From Lysobacterales bacterium (GTDB lineage: Bacteria; Pseudomonadota; Gammaproteobacteria; Xanthomonadales; Ahniellaceae), in NCBI GenBank assembly GCA_016721845.1, contig JADKHK010000013.1:248001-312000 (forward strand): 64,000 nucleotides of DNA, written 5' to 3'. Numbering within the stretch: the first letter of the stretch is position 1; each line of letters opens with the position of its first letter. Below, piece by piece: positions 34,763 to 43,346 of this stretch. The position numbers and the translations under genes were made by a program. The notes below the pieces were generated by a model. The model was given only the letters and a program-made list of their open reading frames with translations. It was not told where the DNA came from and did not search any database.

Positions 34763-37700
34763 ATGAATCAGATCATGAACAATAAATTCCATGCGGTTGA
34801 TCGGCATCTTCAACGTGCCGCCCTCAGTGCCAGTGTCGCCTTGATCATGGCGATGCCTGTTCAGGCCGGCATCGCCATTCCGAACAAGCCATTGGAGAGC
34901 GGCGTTGCGGTGCCGCCGAACGTGATGCTGATTCTCGATACCTCGGGTTCGATGGGCTATCGCAGCTTGCCGAAATACGAAGTCTCGATCGGTGGCGGTG
35001 GCTTGAGCACCAGCGATGATGGCGATTCAGTGCCGATCGGTGGGCCGGATGGCACGCGTGAATTGAGCAACGAAACCAACGTCTACGACTTCGATTCGAA
35101 CAACATCCCCGACGTTGCGTTCCGCACGTATACCTACAACACGCTGTCCTACAATCCGGACGTCACTTACGGGCCGTGGATTACGGCCAGCGGTGCGCCG
35201 ATGGCGAATACGCCATACACGGCGGTGTCGACCGATGGCAGCCATATCACCGGCGGCACCACCTCGCTGAATGCCTACACGCCAACATTCTTCGTACCCA
35301 AGCCGGGTGCGACCGATCTCGAAGACATCACGCAGTATTACCGCTACCAGATCACCGCGGGCGGTGGCAATGTCGTGCGCAGTGACCGTGATCAGGTGAA
35401 CACAACGAAGACGGTATTGTTCACCGAGACCGGCCTCGCTGCAACACGCAACAACTGGACCAATGGTGGTGGAACCGGTGCCGCTGCGCCGGCAAACGTC
35501 GATGCCGGCCGCTCTGCGGCCTTCACGATTCCGGCCGGGGCCGTCAATATGACGGTCACATTGACGGGTTCGGATTCGGACGCGAACTTGTATCTGCGGT
35601 TCGGGGCGTTGCCGACGACGAGCGCCTACAATTATCGAAGAAGCGGCAGCAGCAGCAACGAGACGCAAACGGTCGCCAACCCTGCTGCTGGCACTTGGTA
35701 TGTTGGTGTACGCGCTGCCGATAACGCCAACAACAATTCATTCGCCAACGTCACCCTGAAGGTGGAGTACGAGACCGGCGACCCGGAAACTGGCGTCGTG
35801 TCGGTCGGTTGCGATACGACGGTGACAGGTTGGGGTTGGCGGCATTGCGCCTACGCGACGCCGACCGGTCGCAGCGATGCGCAAGAGCGCGCCAACTATG
35901 CGAACTGGTGGTCCTATCACCGTACCCGCATGAAGGCCGCCAAGTCCGGCGTGTCGCGCTTTTCCGAACTGGGTGGCGAATATCGCGTCGGACTCGCTGG
36001 CTTGGGTTCGATTGTCGAAGAAGTGCCGGTTGGTTCAGACGGGGGATTGTTCCGTGACCGCATCACTCCGGCGTCGACCAATCGCAGCGACTGGTTTTCG
36101 AGCCTGTTCGCTATGAACGATAGCGGCGGCACGCCGCTGCGCAGTGCGCTGAAGCGCATCGGTGATTACTACTCGCGGTCGAATGCGGGGAATCCTTATC
36201 AGGGCACGGGCGCAGTTGAATTGTCGTGCCGCCAGAACTTCGCGATCTTGACGACCGACGGTTATTGGAACGGTGACAGTGGATTCTCCGGCATGAATGG
36301 AGACGAGGATTCCGGTCCGACCGTGAACGGCCCGAACGGCGCCACCTACACCTACTCGCCGGTCCCACCCTACAAAGCGAACGCCGAAAACACTTTGGCC
36401 GATGTGGCGATGCACTTCTGGAAGCGGGATCTTCGCACCGATGCCAGCATGGATAATGACGTGCCGTCATCGACCGCCGATCCTGCGTTCTGGCAGCACA
36501 TGAGTACATTCGGTATTTCGCTGGGTCTTACCGGCACCTTGAAGCCCAGCGATTTCCCGAGTTTGCAGTCGGGGGCGATCAACTGGCCGGCGCCATCGGA
36601 TGGCGGCGATGCCGAGAATATCGACGATCTCTGGCATGCCGCAGTCAACGGGCGTGGCAAGTTCGTGGCCGCGACCAACCCGCAGTTGTTCGCTCAGGCC
36701 TTGCGTTCGGCATTGTCCGCCGTGGTCGAGAGAACGGCTTCCAGTTCGAACGTGTCAGCGAACAGCGCGACGATCAGTACCGAGACGCTGTTGTTCCAGG
36801 CACGCTACGTTACCAATCGCTGGATTGGCGAGTTGGTGGCCTATCCAATCACCTCGTCGGGTGCCAGTCCGACGCCACTTTGGACTGCATCGGAGGAAAT
36901 TCCGGCTGCGGGCTCCCGTACCATCCTGACCTGGAATGGCTCAGCAGGAGCGAACTTCCCAACGGCGGCTCAGTCGACCTACCTCAATGCACCCACAACC
37001 GGCGTGAGCGATTATCTACGTGGCGATCAGAGCGAAGAAATCGCCAATGGCGGACTGATGCGCGACCGCTCGCACGTGCTCGGTGACATCATCCACAGCT
37101 CGCCTTACTTCTCCAAAGACACCAACACGGTGTTCGTCGGCGCGAATGACGGCATGTTGCATGCGTTTGACGGAGTGACGGGTGAGGAAACATTTGCCTA
37201 CGTTCCCGGCAATGTCGATCTTGCAGGCTTGAAATCGTTGGCTTCCGACAGCTATTCGCATACCTATTTCGTGGATGGGCCGGTGTTTGTGTCCTCGCGC
37301 GAGTCAAATTCCTATGCGAAGAATTTTCTGGTGGCGTCGCTCGGTCGTGGTGGCAAAGGCGTCTTCGGTCTGGATGTCACCGATCCCACCAATTTCGATA
37401 CGAGCAACGTACTCTGGGACTTCGATGCCGCCGACCACGATCTGATGGGCAATGTGATGGGGCGCCCGATCATCGCGAAAATGAATGATGGTTCGCTCGG
37501 CGTGATTGTCGCCAATGGACCCAACAGCACGACTGACACCGCTGTGTTGTACGTATTGAACATGCTGAATGGCGACGTGCTCGCAGAAATCAACACCGGT
37601 GTCGGCTCCGCTGTGGCCCCGAACGGATTGTCGACGCCGCGCGCCTGGGACGACGACGGCGATGGCGATGTCGACTTCGTCTACGCCGGCGACCTCAGGG

Positions 37701-38509
37701 GCAACTTCTGGCGGTTCAATCTGACTTCGGCTTCGCCAGCCAGTTGGGTATCTCCCGCCAATCGTTTGCTGATGCATTCCGCCAAGGATAGCGGTGGCAG
37801 TATTCAGCCGATTTCCGGTGGGCCCTCGATTGGTATCGATCCGGTTACCTTCAAGACCTGGGTGTTTTTCGGTACCGGGCGCCTGTTGAATTCGGATGAC
37901 GTCATCAACGGTGACGGCACGCCAAATACCAAGGTGAATACTTGGTATGGATTGATCGATGATGGCGCAGCCATCGGCGCTCGCGCGACTGATTTGCAAA
38001 AGCGCAGCATCGTCGCAGCGGGAACGATCGCCGGCAACGTGGTGCGCGGGTTCGAGCAGAATACGGATCTCCCGGCAGGCAAGAAGGGCTGGTTTATCGA
38101 CTTGCTCAAGCCGCCGACGCCTGGCACTGCCGAGGGCGAACGGATCATCGGTGATTCCGCCCTGATTGGAACAACCTTGCTGGTATCCAGCGTCATTCCG
38201 AATTCGGATGGTTGTGGTTCGGGTGGGCGCGGTTACGTCAACGCATTGGAAGCCTTTACCGGTACCAGTGTCGAGCCCAACTTCTTTGATGTAGACGGTG
38301 ATGGCGAATACTCGGACGATGTGGTTACTTATGGCGGCAATACGCTTCCGGTAGGTTCCGTCGATCTCGGCGTCGCCATGCCCACTCAGGGTTTGGTGAT
38401 CGACAATCTACTGTTCGTGGGTGGTTCTGGCGGTGGCAACAGCAGCGTGAAAGTCAACAATCCAGCGAATCAGGGACGTATTTCCTGGCGCGAACTGATC
38501 AAGGAGTGA
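34763..38509 (+). CDS. pilY1: Type IV pilus tip adhesin PilY1, with a PPC-like insert
   Basis: About 1248 residues. After a signal peptide there is a von Willebrand A domain with MIDAS residues LDTSGSMG (about 59-63), then DSGGTPLRSAL and ILTTDGYW. Within it, residues about 235-335 look like a bacterial pre-peptidase C-terminal (PPC) domain: AAFTIPAGAVNMTVTLTGS, ANLYLRFG, NPAAGTWYVGVRA. The C-terminal PilY1 propeller (about 760-1180) has VGANDGMLHAFDGVTGEE and an EF-hand-like calcium loop DDDGDGDVDFV near 963. PilY1 sits at the pilus tip, controlling extension/retraction and adhesion. ATG 34763 has GAGG five bases upstream; ATG 34751 is the alternative. Confidence 0.93.
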   Translation: MNQIMNNKFHAVDRHLQRAALSASVALIMAMPVQAGIAIPNKPLESGVAVPPNVMLILDTSGSMGYRSLPKYEVSIGGGGLSTSDDGDSVPIGGPDGTRELSNETNVYDFDSNNIPDVAFRTYTYNTLSYNPDVTYGPWITASGAPMANTPYTAVSTDGSHITGGTTSLNAYTPTFFVPKPGATDLEDITQYYRYQITAGGGNVVRSDRDQVNTTKTVLFTETGLAATRNNWTNGGGTGAAAPANVDAGRSAAFTIPAGAVNMTVTLTGSDSDANLYLRFGALPTTSAYNYRRSGSSSNETQTVANPAAGTWYVGVRAADNANNNSFANVTLKVEYETGDPETGVVSVGCDTTVTGWGWRHCAYATPTGRSDAQERANYANWWSYHRTRMKAAKSGVSRFSELGGEYRVGLAGLGSIVEEVPVGSDGGLFRDRITPASTNRSDWFSSLFAMNDSGGTPLRSALKRIGDYYSRSNAGNPYQGTGAVELSCRQNFAILTTDGYWNGDSGFSGMNGDEDSGPTVNGPNGATYTYSPVPPYKANAENTLADVAMHFWKRDLRTDASMDNDVPSSTADPAFWQHMSTFGISLGLTGTLKPSDFPSLQSGAINWPAPSDGGDAENIDDLWHAAVNGRGKFVAATNPQLFAQALRSALSAVVERTASSSNVSANSATISTETLLFQARYVTNRWIGELVAYPITSSGASPTPLWTASEEIPAAGSRTILTWNGSAGANFPTAAQSTYLNAPTTGVSDYLRGDQSEEIANGGLMRDRSHVLGDIIHSSPYFSKDTNTVFVGANDGMLHAFDGVTGEETFAYVPGNVDLAGLKSLASDSYSHTYFVDGPVFVSSRESNSYAKNFLVASLGRGGKGVFGLDVTDPTNFDTSNVLWDFDAADHDLMGNVMGRPIIAKMNDGSLGVIVANGPNSTTDTAVLYVLNMLNGDVLAEINTGVGSAVAPNGLSTPRAWDDDGDGDVDFVYAGDLRGNFWRFNLTSASPASWVSPANRLLMHSAKDSGGSIQPISGGPSIGIDPVTFKTWVFFGTGRLLNSDDVINGDGTPNTKVNTWYGLIDDGAAIGARATDLQKRSIVAAGTIAGNVVRGFEQNTDLPAGKKGWFIDLLKPPTPGTAEGERIIGDSALIGTTLLVSSVIPNSDGCGSGGRGYVNALEAFTGTSVEPNFFDVDGDGEYSDDVVTYGGNTLPVGSVDLGVAMPTQGLVIDNLLFVGGSGGGNSSVKVNNPANQGRISWRELIKE

Positions 38510-38517
38510 AGTCCGTG
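38501..38517 (+). promoter_or_regulatory. Shine-Dalgarno and GTG start of pilE
   Basis: AAGGAG at 38501-38506, formed by the last sense codons of pilY1, is eight bases before GTG 38515. The other GTG (38506) overlaps the AAGGAG, so 38515 is the better start. Confidence 0.6.
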
Positions 38518-38979
38518 AATGACTCAATTGCTTCGACCCGGAAAAATTGGCGATCCAAGTGTTCGCCGGCCAGTCATCGTGCTGGAGGCTTCACGCTTCT
38601 TGAACTGATGATCGTGGTGTCGATCATCGCGATTTTGGCGGCGATCGCTTACCCAAGCTTCATGGAACAGGTCGTGAAGACTCGGCGGAAAGCGGCAACG
38701 GGTTGCCTCATGGAAGCCGCCCAGTTCATGGAGCGGTATTACACGACTCGCCTGACCTATGTCGGCGCCGACCCTGCGCTGGCGTGCGAAACGGATATCG
38801 CCGATTCGTACGTCATCGCCGCACCCACTGGATTGACCGCAACGGCGTACAGCCTCACCGTCGTTCCGCAGGGTTCGCAGGCCACTCACGATACGAAGTG
38901 CGGCACCTTGGGTATCGACCAAGCCGGTATCCGCACCAAGTCGGGAACGGCATCAGCGGTCAGTGATTGTTGGGGTTGA
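38515..38979 (+). CDS. pilE: Type IV pilin PilE-like minor pilin
   Basis: A 154-residue prepilin with a long basic leader and cleavage site G|FTLLELMIVVSIIAILAAIAYPSF, including the conserved Glu5. The C-terminal domain has the PilE minor-pilin pattern (RKAATGCLMEAAQFMERYYT, with Cys pairs near 69, 88, 125 and 151). It is the last gene of the operon, 5 nt after pilY1, and completes the tip-priming set. A strong bidirectional terminator follows at 39038-39067. Confidence 0.9.
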   Translation: MNDSIASTRKNWRSKCSPASHRAGGFTLLELMIVVSIIAILAAIAYPSFMEQVVKTRRKAATGCLMEAAQFMERYYTTRLTYVGADPALACETDIADSYVIAAPTGLTATAYSLTVVPQGSQATHDTKCGTLGIDQAGIRTKSGTASAVSDCWG

Positions 38980-39037
38980 TCCTGATTTAAGCGCAGCCGT
39001 TCTCGGCTGTGCTGCTTGATTCGCAACAACATAAAAC

Positions 39038-39067
39038 AAAAAGCCTGCGAGTGATCGCAGGCTTTTT
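39038..39067. terminator. Bidirectional terminator between pilE and tRNA-Asn
   Basis: AAAAAGCCTGCGA (39038-39050) pairs perfectly with TCGCAGGCTTTTT (39055-39067) around GTGA. The A run on the left and T run on the right let it end both the rightward pilin message and the leftward tRNA transcript. Confidence 0.88.
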
Positions 39068-39074
39068 GTTGATC

Positions 39075-39150
39075 TGGCTCCCCGAGCTGGATTCGAACCA
39101 GCGACACACGGATTAACAGTCCGTTGCTCTACCGACTGAGCTATCGGGGA
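39075..39150 (-). tRNA. tRNA-Asn (GTT)
   Basis: A 76-nt cloverleaf on the minus strand. The acceptor TCCCCGA pairs with TCGGGGA; the D-arm, anticodon stem GGACTGTTAATCC (anticodon GTT) and T-arm GGTTCGAATCC are intact. CCA is encoded (39075-39077). It is flanked by a perfect -35 upstream and the shared hairpin downstream. Confidence 0.97.
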
Positions 39151-39165
39151 ATTGGAAGGGCGCGC

Positions 39166-39194
39166 ATGATCGTGATTTCAGCGCCTACTGTCAA
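39166..39194 (-). promoter_or_regulatory. Predicted promoter of tRNA-Asn
   Basis: On the minus strand TTGACA (39189-39194) is a perfect -35, followed after 17 bp by GATCAT (39166-39171) as -10. It ends about 15 bp before the tRNA and overlaps the last bases of the neighbouring hypothetical gene. Confidence 0.55.
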
Positions 39195-40309
39195 GTTTGC
39201 GATTCGGAAGGCTGCGGCCAATCGGTGGTGATCCACGCGTTTGGACCTTGGAGTTCCTGATCGACGAAGTCGGGATGAAGCAGTTGTACCTCCCATACCA
39301 GATCGATACCGTGGTTTTCGCCAGCCATCAGCGGTGGCATCAGGTCGGTGAAGATGGGGTCGAAATCGACATCGCCATCGAGATGGTCGGAGAGCGGCGC
39401 TCCCGCCGGGATGAGGGGCAGGAACTGCTCAAACAGCACCACTGCCTGAACGGGCTCCTGAAATTTGCGCGTCTTGGTTTCCTTGCCCGAGCGTTCGGTG
39501 TACTGGCCGTTCTCGCGATTTGCCGCGACGACGCGCAATGTGCTGCGTTCTAACGGTACCCGTGCCTCGCCTTCGACCAGCATACGCGCGGCAATGCGCT
39601 CGCCGCGGCGCGGGGTGCTGACCGCTGCGGTGAGGCTGATCCGCATATAGCGACGCAGCCTTGCGCGCAGGACGAGCCATAGCCCGGCACCGAGAACGCC
39701 GCTGCCGGCGAGCGATTTCATCGCCGGAGACTCACTACCGTCGCTGCCGTGCTGGTCGTACCAAATCGCGCTCGACTCGGGCACTACTTGGTCATGCATG
39801 CCAATTGCGGCATTGCCGCCACCGAGCACACCAGCGATGCCGAGCAACACCTTGGCGATGAACCGATCTTTGGGCGACAGTGCGCGCAGGTTTGCCGCAA
39901 GCGAGTACTGGTCAGGTGGTTCGACCCACTTCGCTGCTTGCGCGGCATCGCCTTGTGGCGTGAGTAGCGGGGCGTCCACTGGTGCTTCCAGCGTTGTGTC
40001 GAAGATCACGCCATCGTCGACACGAAGCTTCGCCACCATTTCGATGTCGATCTTGTGGCCTTTGTAGCGATAGCCTTGAATCAGCGTGCTTGCGATCGGT
40101 ACGCGCAACTGCGTTGCCGTGACCTTCACCGCCTGTTCGAACACCTGCTTGTTGGCGTCGACGCCGCTGCTGCGCTTCACATCGACGCGTAAGCGCAGCG
40201 ACAGGACTGCATCATGGCCGACCAGATTCGCGGCGATGCCAGAGAGTTCGCAGACTGGATGTTCGCCGGTCAACCCGTAGTCGATGCGTGCGCTAAAAGT
40301 CGAACTCAT
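39191..40309 (-). CDS. Hypothetical protein, two beta-rich halves around hydrophobic segments
   Basis: 372 residues; I do not recognise the family. The N-terminal 140 residues and the C-terminal 140 are predicted by eye to be beta-rich, each with DxD/ExP-type turns. Between them lie two hydrophobic stretches (FIAKVLLGIAGVLGGGNAAIG and SGVLGAGLWLVLRARLRRYM), which could be membrane helices or buried core. There is no signal peptide. The overall shape recalls arrestin-like/Spo0M-type two-lobe proteins, but I cannot support that. Its ATG overlaps the folA stop by 4 nt, so it is translated with folA, mutY and ftsY. Confidence 0.55.
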   Translation of the reverse strand: MSSTFSARIDYGLTGEHPVCELSGIAANLVGHDAVLSLRLRVDVKRSSGVDANKQVFEQAVKVTATQLRVPIASTLIQGYRYKGHKIDIEMVAKLRVDDGVIFDTTLEAPVDAPLLTPQGDAAQAAKWVEPPDQYSLAANLRALSPKDRFIAKVLLGIAGVLGGGNAAIGMHDQVVPESSAIWYDQHGSDGSESPAMKSLAGSGVLGAGLWLVLRARLRRYMRISLTAAVSTPRRGERIAARMLVEGEARVPLERSTLRVVAANRENGQYTERSGKETKTRKFQEPVQAVVLFEQFLPLIPAGAPLSDHLDGDVDFDPIFTDLMPPLMAGENHGIDLVWEVQLLHPDFVDQELQGPNAWITTDWPQPSESQT

Positions 40310-40800
40310 GGCGGGTTGCTCCGAGCGTAGTCAACGAAACTGTATCCGTAAGCGTGGCGAGTGTCTGCCGTGTGGACTTGGCGCGAAGTCTCGCGCCAGT
40401 CGCTGGCGTCAAATGCCGGAAACCATGCGTCGGCATCCGCAAGTGCGACGTCGACGTGAGTCAGGTGCAAGGTGTCGGCGTGTTGCAAGGCAAGTGCATA
40501 GATTTCGCCGCCGCCAATCACAAACAGGCGTCGATCGGCGTGCGCGATGGCATCTTCCAGTGTCGCCACCGCCAACATGCCCGGAACCGGGGAGTGGCCA
40601 CTGCGCGTCAACACCAGATTGTTGCGTCCGGGCAGGGCGCGTCCGATCGATTGCGCGGTTTTTCGGCCCATCAAAATGGTGTGACCAGTGGTCAACGCCT
40701 TAAAGCGTTTTAGGTCGTCCGGTAGCGACCACGGCAATTGGTTGTGCAGGCCAATCGCGCGGTTGCGATCAATTGCGGCAATCAGCGAAAGTGCGTTCAT
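40306..40800 (-). CDS. folA: Dihydrofolate reductase
   Basis: A 164-residue enzyme reducing dihydrofolate to tetrahydrofolate with NADPH, the trimethoprim target. Motifs LIAAIDRNRAIGLHNQLPWSLPDDLKRF (read in parts: AIDRNRAIG, LPWSLPDDL), MGRKTAQSIGRALPGRNNLVLTR and VIGGGEIYALAL are standard, with the catalytic Asp at DDL. Length is normal. It lies 9 bp after mutY and overlaps the next hypothetical gene by 4 nt. Cytoplasmic. Confidence 0.96.
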   Translation of the reverse strand: MNALSLIAAIDRNRAIGLHNQLPWSLPDDLKRFKALTTGHTILMGRKTAQSIGRALPGRNNLVLTRSGHSPVPGMLAVATLEDAIAHADRRLFVIGGGEIYALALQHADTLHLTHVDVALADADAWFPAFDASDWRETSRQVHTADTRHAYGYSFVDYARSNPP

Positions 40801-40809
40801 CAGTGCAGC

Positions 40810-41856
40810 TTACGCACTGCGCAGCGCGCGATCGAGTACGCGTCGAATCGCGGTGGGTAACGCCAGATTGACGAAGCGTTCTGGACGGTGCCATTCGTGG
40901 TTCGCATCGGCGACAGCGACGGCGCTGTCGAGCCGCGCGGTCAGCGGCTCGATGTCGAGTTTGCCGTGGGTAAAGACGTGACGATAGACCGCGCCACGAC
41001 AGGGTGCTGTGGTGCTTTTCCAGCGTGTTGCCAATTCCCGTTCGGCGGCCTCTCCCGTATCGAACTCCGGCAGACCGAGCAACCCGCCCCAGATTCCGCT
41101 CGGCGGACGCCGCTCGAACAATACTTGTCCGTCTCGGTCGACCAGCACCAGCATCACGATGCGGCGTGTCGGGGTGACTTTGCGCGCCTTCGGTGTTGGC
41201 AGCAGTGCGACGCAATCGGTGGCGAGTGCGACGCAATCTTTGCGCAGCGGACAGGTGACGCAGTTCGGGCGCTTTGGCGTGCACACGGTCGCGCCGAGAT
41301 CCATCAGCGCCTGCGTGTAGTCGCTGATGCGAGCATCCGGAAGTCGCGATTCCGCGATCGCCCAGAGTTGCCGTTCGACCGTCGATTGACCGGGAAATCC
41401 GCTGACGCCGCGGTGTCGTGCCAGTACCCGTTTCACATTACCGTCGAGGATGGCGGCACGCATGTGATGTGCTTGCGCCAAGATGGCTGCGGCGGTGCTG
41501 CGGCCGATGCCGGGCAGGGCGACAAGTTCATCCAAGGTGTTGGGTAATTCACCAGAATGATGCTCAGTGCAGCGTTGTGCTGCACGATGCAGGTTGCGGC
41601 CACGACTGTAATACCCCAATCCCGACCAGTGGGAGAGCACCTCGTCGACCGTGGCCGCAGCCAACGTGGCGAGATCCGGGAAGCGCGTGACGAATCGTTC
41701 GAAGTACGGAATGACCGTCGTAACTTGGGTTTGTTGCAGCATCACTTCGCTGAGCCAGACTCGGTACGGCGAGCGCGCTTGCTGCCAAGGCAGATCATGG
41801 CGGCCATGGGCATCGAACCAGCGCAATAGCCGTGCTGCGAAATCCGTGTCGGTCAT
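40810..41856 (-). CDS. mutY: A/G-specific adenine glycosylase MutY
   Basis: A 348-residue DNA repair enzyme that removes adenine mispaired with 8-oxoguanine. The catalytic Glu is in SEVMLQQTQV, the helix-hairpin-helix and catalytic Asp are in LPGIGRSTAAAI and ILDGNVKRVL, and the 4Fe-4S cluster Cys residues are in CTPKRPNCVTCPLRKDC. The Nudix-like C-terminal domain that reads 8-oxoG follows from about residue 225. Its start overlaps the ftsY stop by 4 nt. Confidence 0.97.
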   Translation of the reverse strand: MTDTDFAARLLRWFDAHGRHDLPWQQARSPYRVWLSEVMLQQTQVTTVIPYFERFVTRFPDLATLAAATVDEVLSHWSGLGYYSRGRNLHRAAQRCTEHHSGELPNTLDELVALPGIGRSTAAAILAQAHHMRAAILDGNVKRVLARHRGVSGFPGQSTVERQLWAIAESRLPDARISDYTQALMDLGATVCTPKRPNCVTCPLRKDCVALATDCVALLPTPKARKVTPTRRIVMLVLVDRDGQVLFERRPPSGIWGGLLGLPEFDTGEAAERELATRWKSTTAPCRGAVYRHVFTHGKLDIEPLTARLDSAVAVADANHEWHRPERFVNLALPTAIRRVLDRALRSA

Positions 41857-42863
41857 GCGTGATTGCCAGGCTCCGGCAACAAACCATCGACGAACTCTTC
41901 GGCATCGAATACGCGCAGGTCGAGAATTCCTTCGCCGACGCCGATGAAGCGAATCGGTACGCCGATTTCTCGTGCGAGCGCGAACACCACGCCACCCTTG
42001 GCAGTACCGTCGAGCTTGGTTACCACCAGTCCGGTCAAGCCAACGGCCTGATGAAACTGGCGCGCTTGGTTCAGCGCATTCTGGCCAGTATTGCCGTCGA
42101 TGACCAACAGCGTCTCATGCGGCGCGCTGGGGTCGAGTTTGCCCATCACGCGCTTGACCTTGGCGAGTTCGTCCATCAGTCCGGCTTGTGTGTGCAATCG
42201 GCCGGCGGTGTCCGCGATCAGCACGTCGGCGTTACGAGATTTTGCTGCCGCGATGGCGTCGAATATCACCGACGCGGAATCGGCACCGTCGCGCTGTGCG
42301 ATCACCGGCACGTGGTTGCGGTCGCCCCAGGTCTTCAGTTGTTCGACCGCCGCCGCGCGAAAGGTATCGCCGGCCGCGAGCATGACGTCCAGGCCTTCGC
42401 GCTTCATCCACTTCGCGAGCTTGCCGATGGTCGTGGTCTTGCCCGCGCCATTGACGCCAACGACGAGCAGTACATGGGGCTTCACGTCGTCGCGGATCTC
42501 CAGCGCTTGCTCGATCGGGCGCAGCATCGCGACCATCTGCCGGCGCAGGTGCGCGAACAGCGCCGGCACGTCGGCGAACTCGCGCGCCTGCATGCGTCGG
42601 CGCAGGTCGTCGAGCAGTTCCACGGTCGCTTTCACGCCGACATCGGCACTCAGCAGGCTGGTTTCAAGCTGGTCGAGCAGATCGTCGTCGAGGCGTGGAT
42701 GCGAGGACAGCAACGCGCTGACCTGGCGCCCCAGCAGGCTGCTGCGCAATCGATCCCGCCACGTCGGAGACGCGCCGTCCGGTTCGGGGGTGGCAACGGC
42801 CGGGCGGGTCGGTTCGGTCGCCGCCGGCACGGTTTCCGGCTTGCGCTTGAAGATTCGGAACAT
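41853..42863 (-). CDS. ftsY: Signal recognition particle receptor FtsY
   Basis: A 336-residue GTPase that docks SRP-ribosome complexes at the inner membrane for co-translational insertion. After a short basic/Pro-rich A region come the N domain (TSLLSADVGVKATVELLDDLRRR in outline) and the G domain: G1 GVNGAGKTTTIGKL, G3 DTAGRLHT and G4 TKLDGTAKGG. The acidic A domain is shorter than in E. coli (497 aa), as in many other bacteria. The start has AAGGA upstream. It diverges from the Cys-rich gene and leads the ftsY-mutY-folA unit. Confidence 0.97.
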   Translation of the reverse strand: MFRIFKRKPETVPAATEPTRPAVATPEPDGASPTWRDRLRSSLLGRQVSALLSSHPRLDDDLLDQLETSLLSADVGVKATVELLDDLRRRMQAREFADVPALFAHLRRQMVAMLRPIEQALEIRDDVKPHVLLVVGVNGAGKTTTIGKLAKWMKREGLDVMLAAGDTFRAAAVEQLKTWGDRNHVPVIAQRDGADSASVIFDAIAAAKSRNADVLIADTAGRLHTQAGLMDELAKVKRVMGKLDPSAPHETLLVIDGNTGQNALNQARQFHQAVGLTGLVVTKLDGTAKGGVVFALAREIGVPIRFIGVGEGILDLRVFDAEEFVDGLLPEPGNHA

Positions 42864-42980
42864 CGGGAGTCCTTGAATTGCCAAAAATGCTAGCAGGGAG
42901 TCATGCGGCTTGATTCGGGCGGCGCGTCCGGTTCCAATCGGGCTTGGTCCATGAGGTTTCAACCAAGAAGGGGGAGTGCC

Positions 42981-43346
42981 ATGCGCAAGTCGATGTTGTT
43001 GTGGGGTGCCGTCATCGCGATGGCGATTGGTCCGGTGGTCGTGCGCGCCGGTGCCTATGATTCGGTGGTGAAGGTCGTCAACAAATCTCTGTGGGACATC
43101 CATGAACTCTATCTGTCCTCGACTTCGCAGGAAGACTGGGGCCCGGATCAGTTGGGCGACGAGGTCGTCGCCAGTGGCGACAGTTTCCAGCTGCACGGCA
43201 TTCCCTGCGACGACTACGACGTCAAGCTGGTCGACGAGGACGGGGACTCTTGCGTGGTCGGCGGCGTCACGCTGTGTGCCGACTCCGACGCATGGGTGAT
43301 CACCGACGAAGACCTGCTGGCCTGCCAGGTCGTCACCGAAGAATGA
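42981..43346 (+). CDS. Small exported acidic protein with four conserved-looking cysteines
   Basis: 121 residues with a signal peptide (MRKSMLLWGAVIAMAIGPVVVRAG). The mature 97 residues are strongly acidic, with four Cys (IPCDDYDV, DSCVVGG, TLCADS, LACQVV) that probably form two disulfides. Two DEDGD-like clusters could bind calcium. An internal N-x-x-W-D-I-H segment is near the start. I do not recognise a named family. A GGGGGAG ribosome site lies just before the ATG. Its stop overlaps the rsmD start by 4 nt, an odd pairing of an exported protein with an rRNA methyltransferase. Confidence 0.65.
   Translation: MRKSMLLWGAVIAMAIGPVVVRAGAYDSVVKVVNKSLWDIHELYLSSTSQEDWGPDQLGDEVVASGDSFQLHGIPCDDYDVKLVDEDGDSCVVGGVTLCADSDAWVITDEDLLACQVVTEE

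Noticed and set aside
42864..43196. N-terminal extension of ftsY up to 43196
   Set aside because: It is antisense to the Cys-rich gene; the standard FtsY start MFRIFKRK has a ribosome site at 42863.
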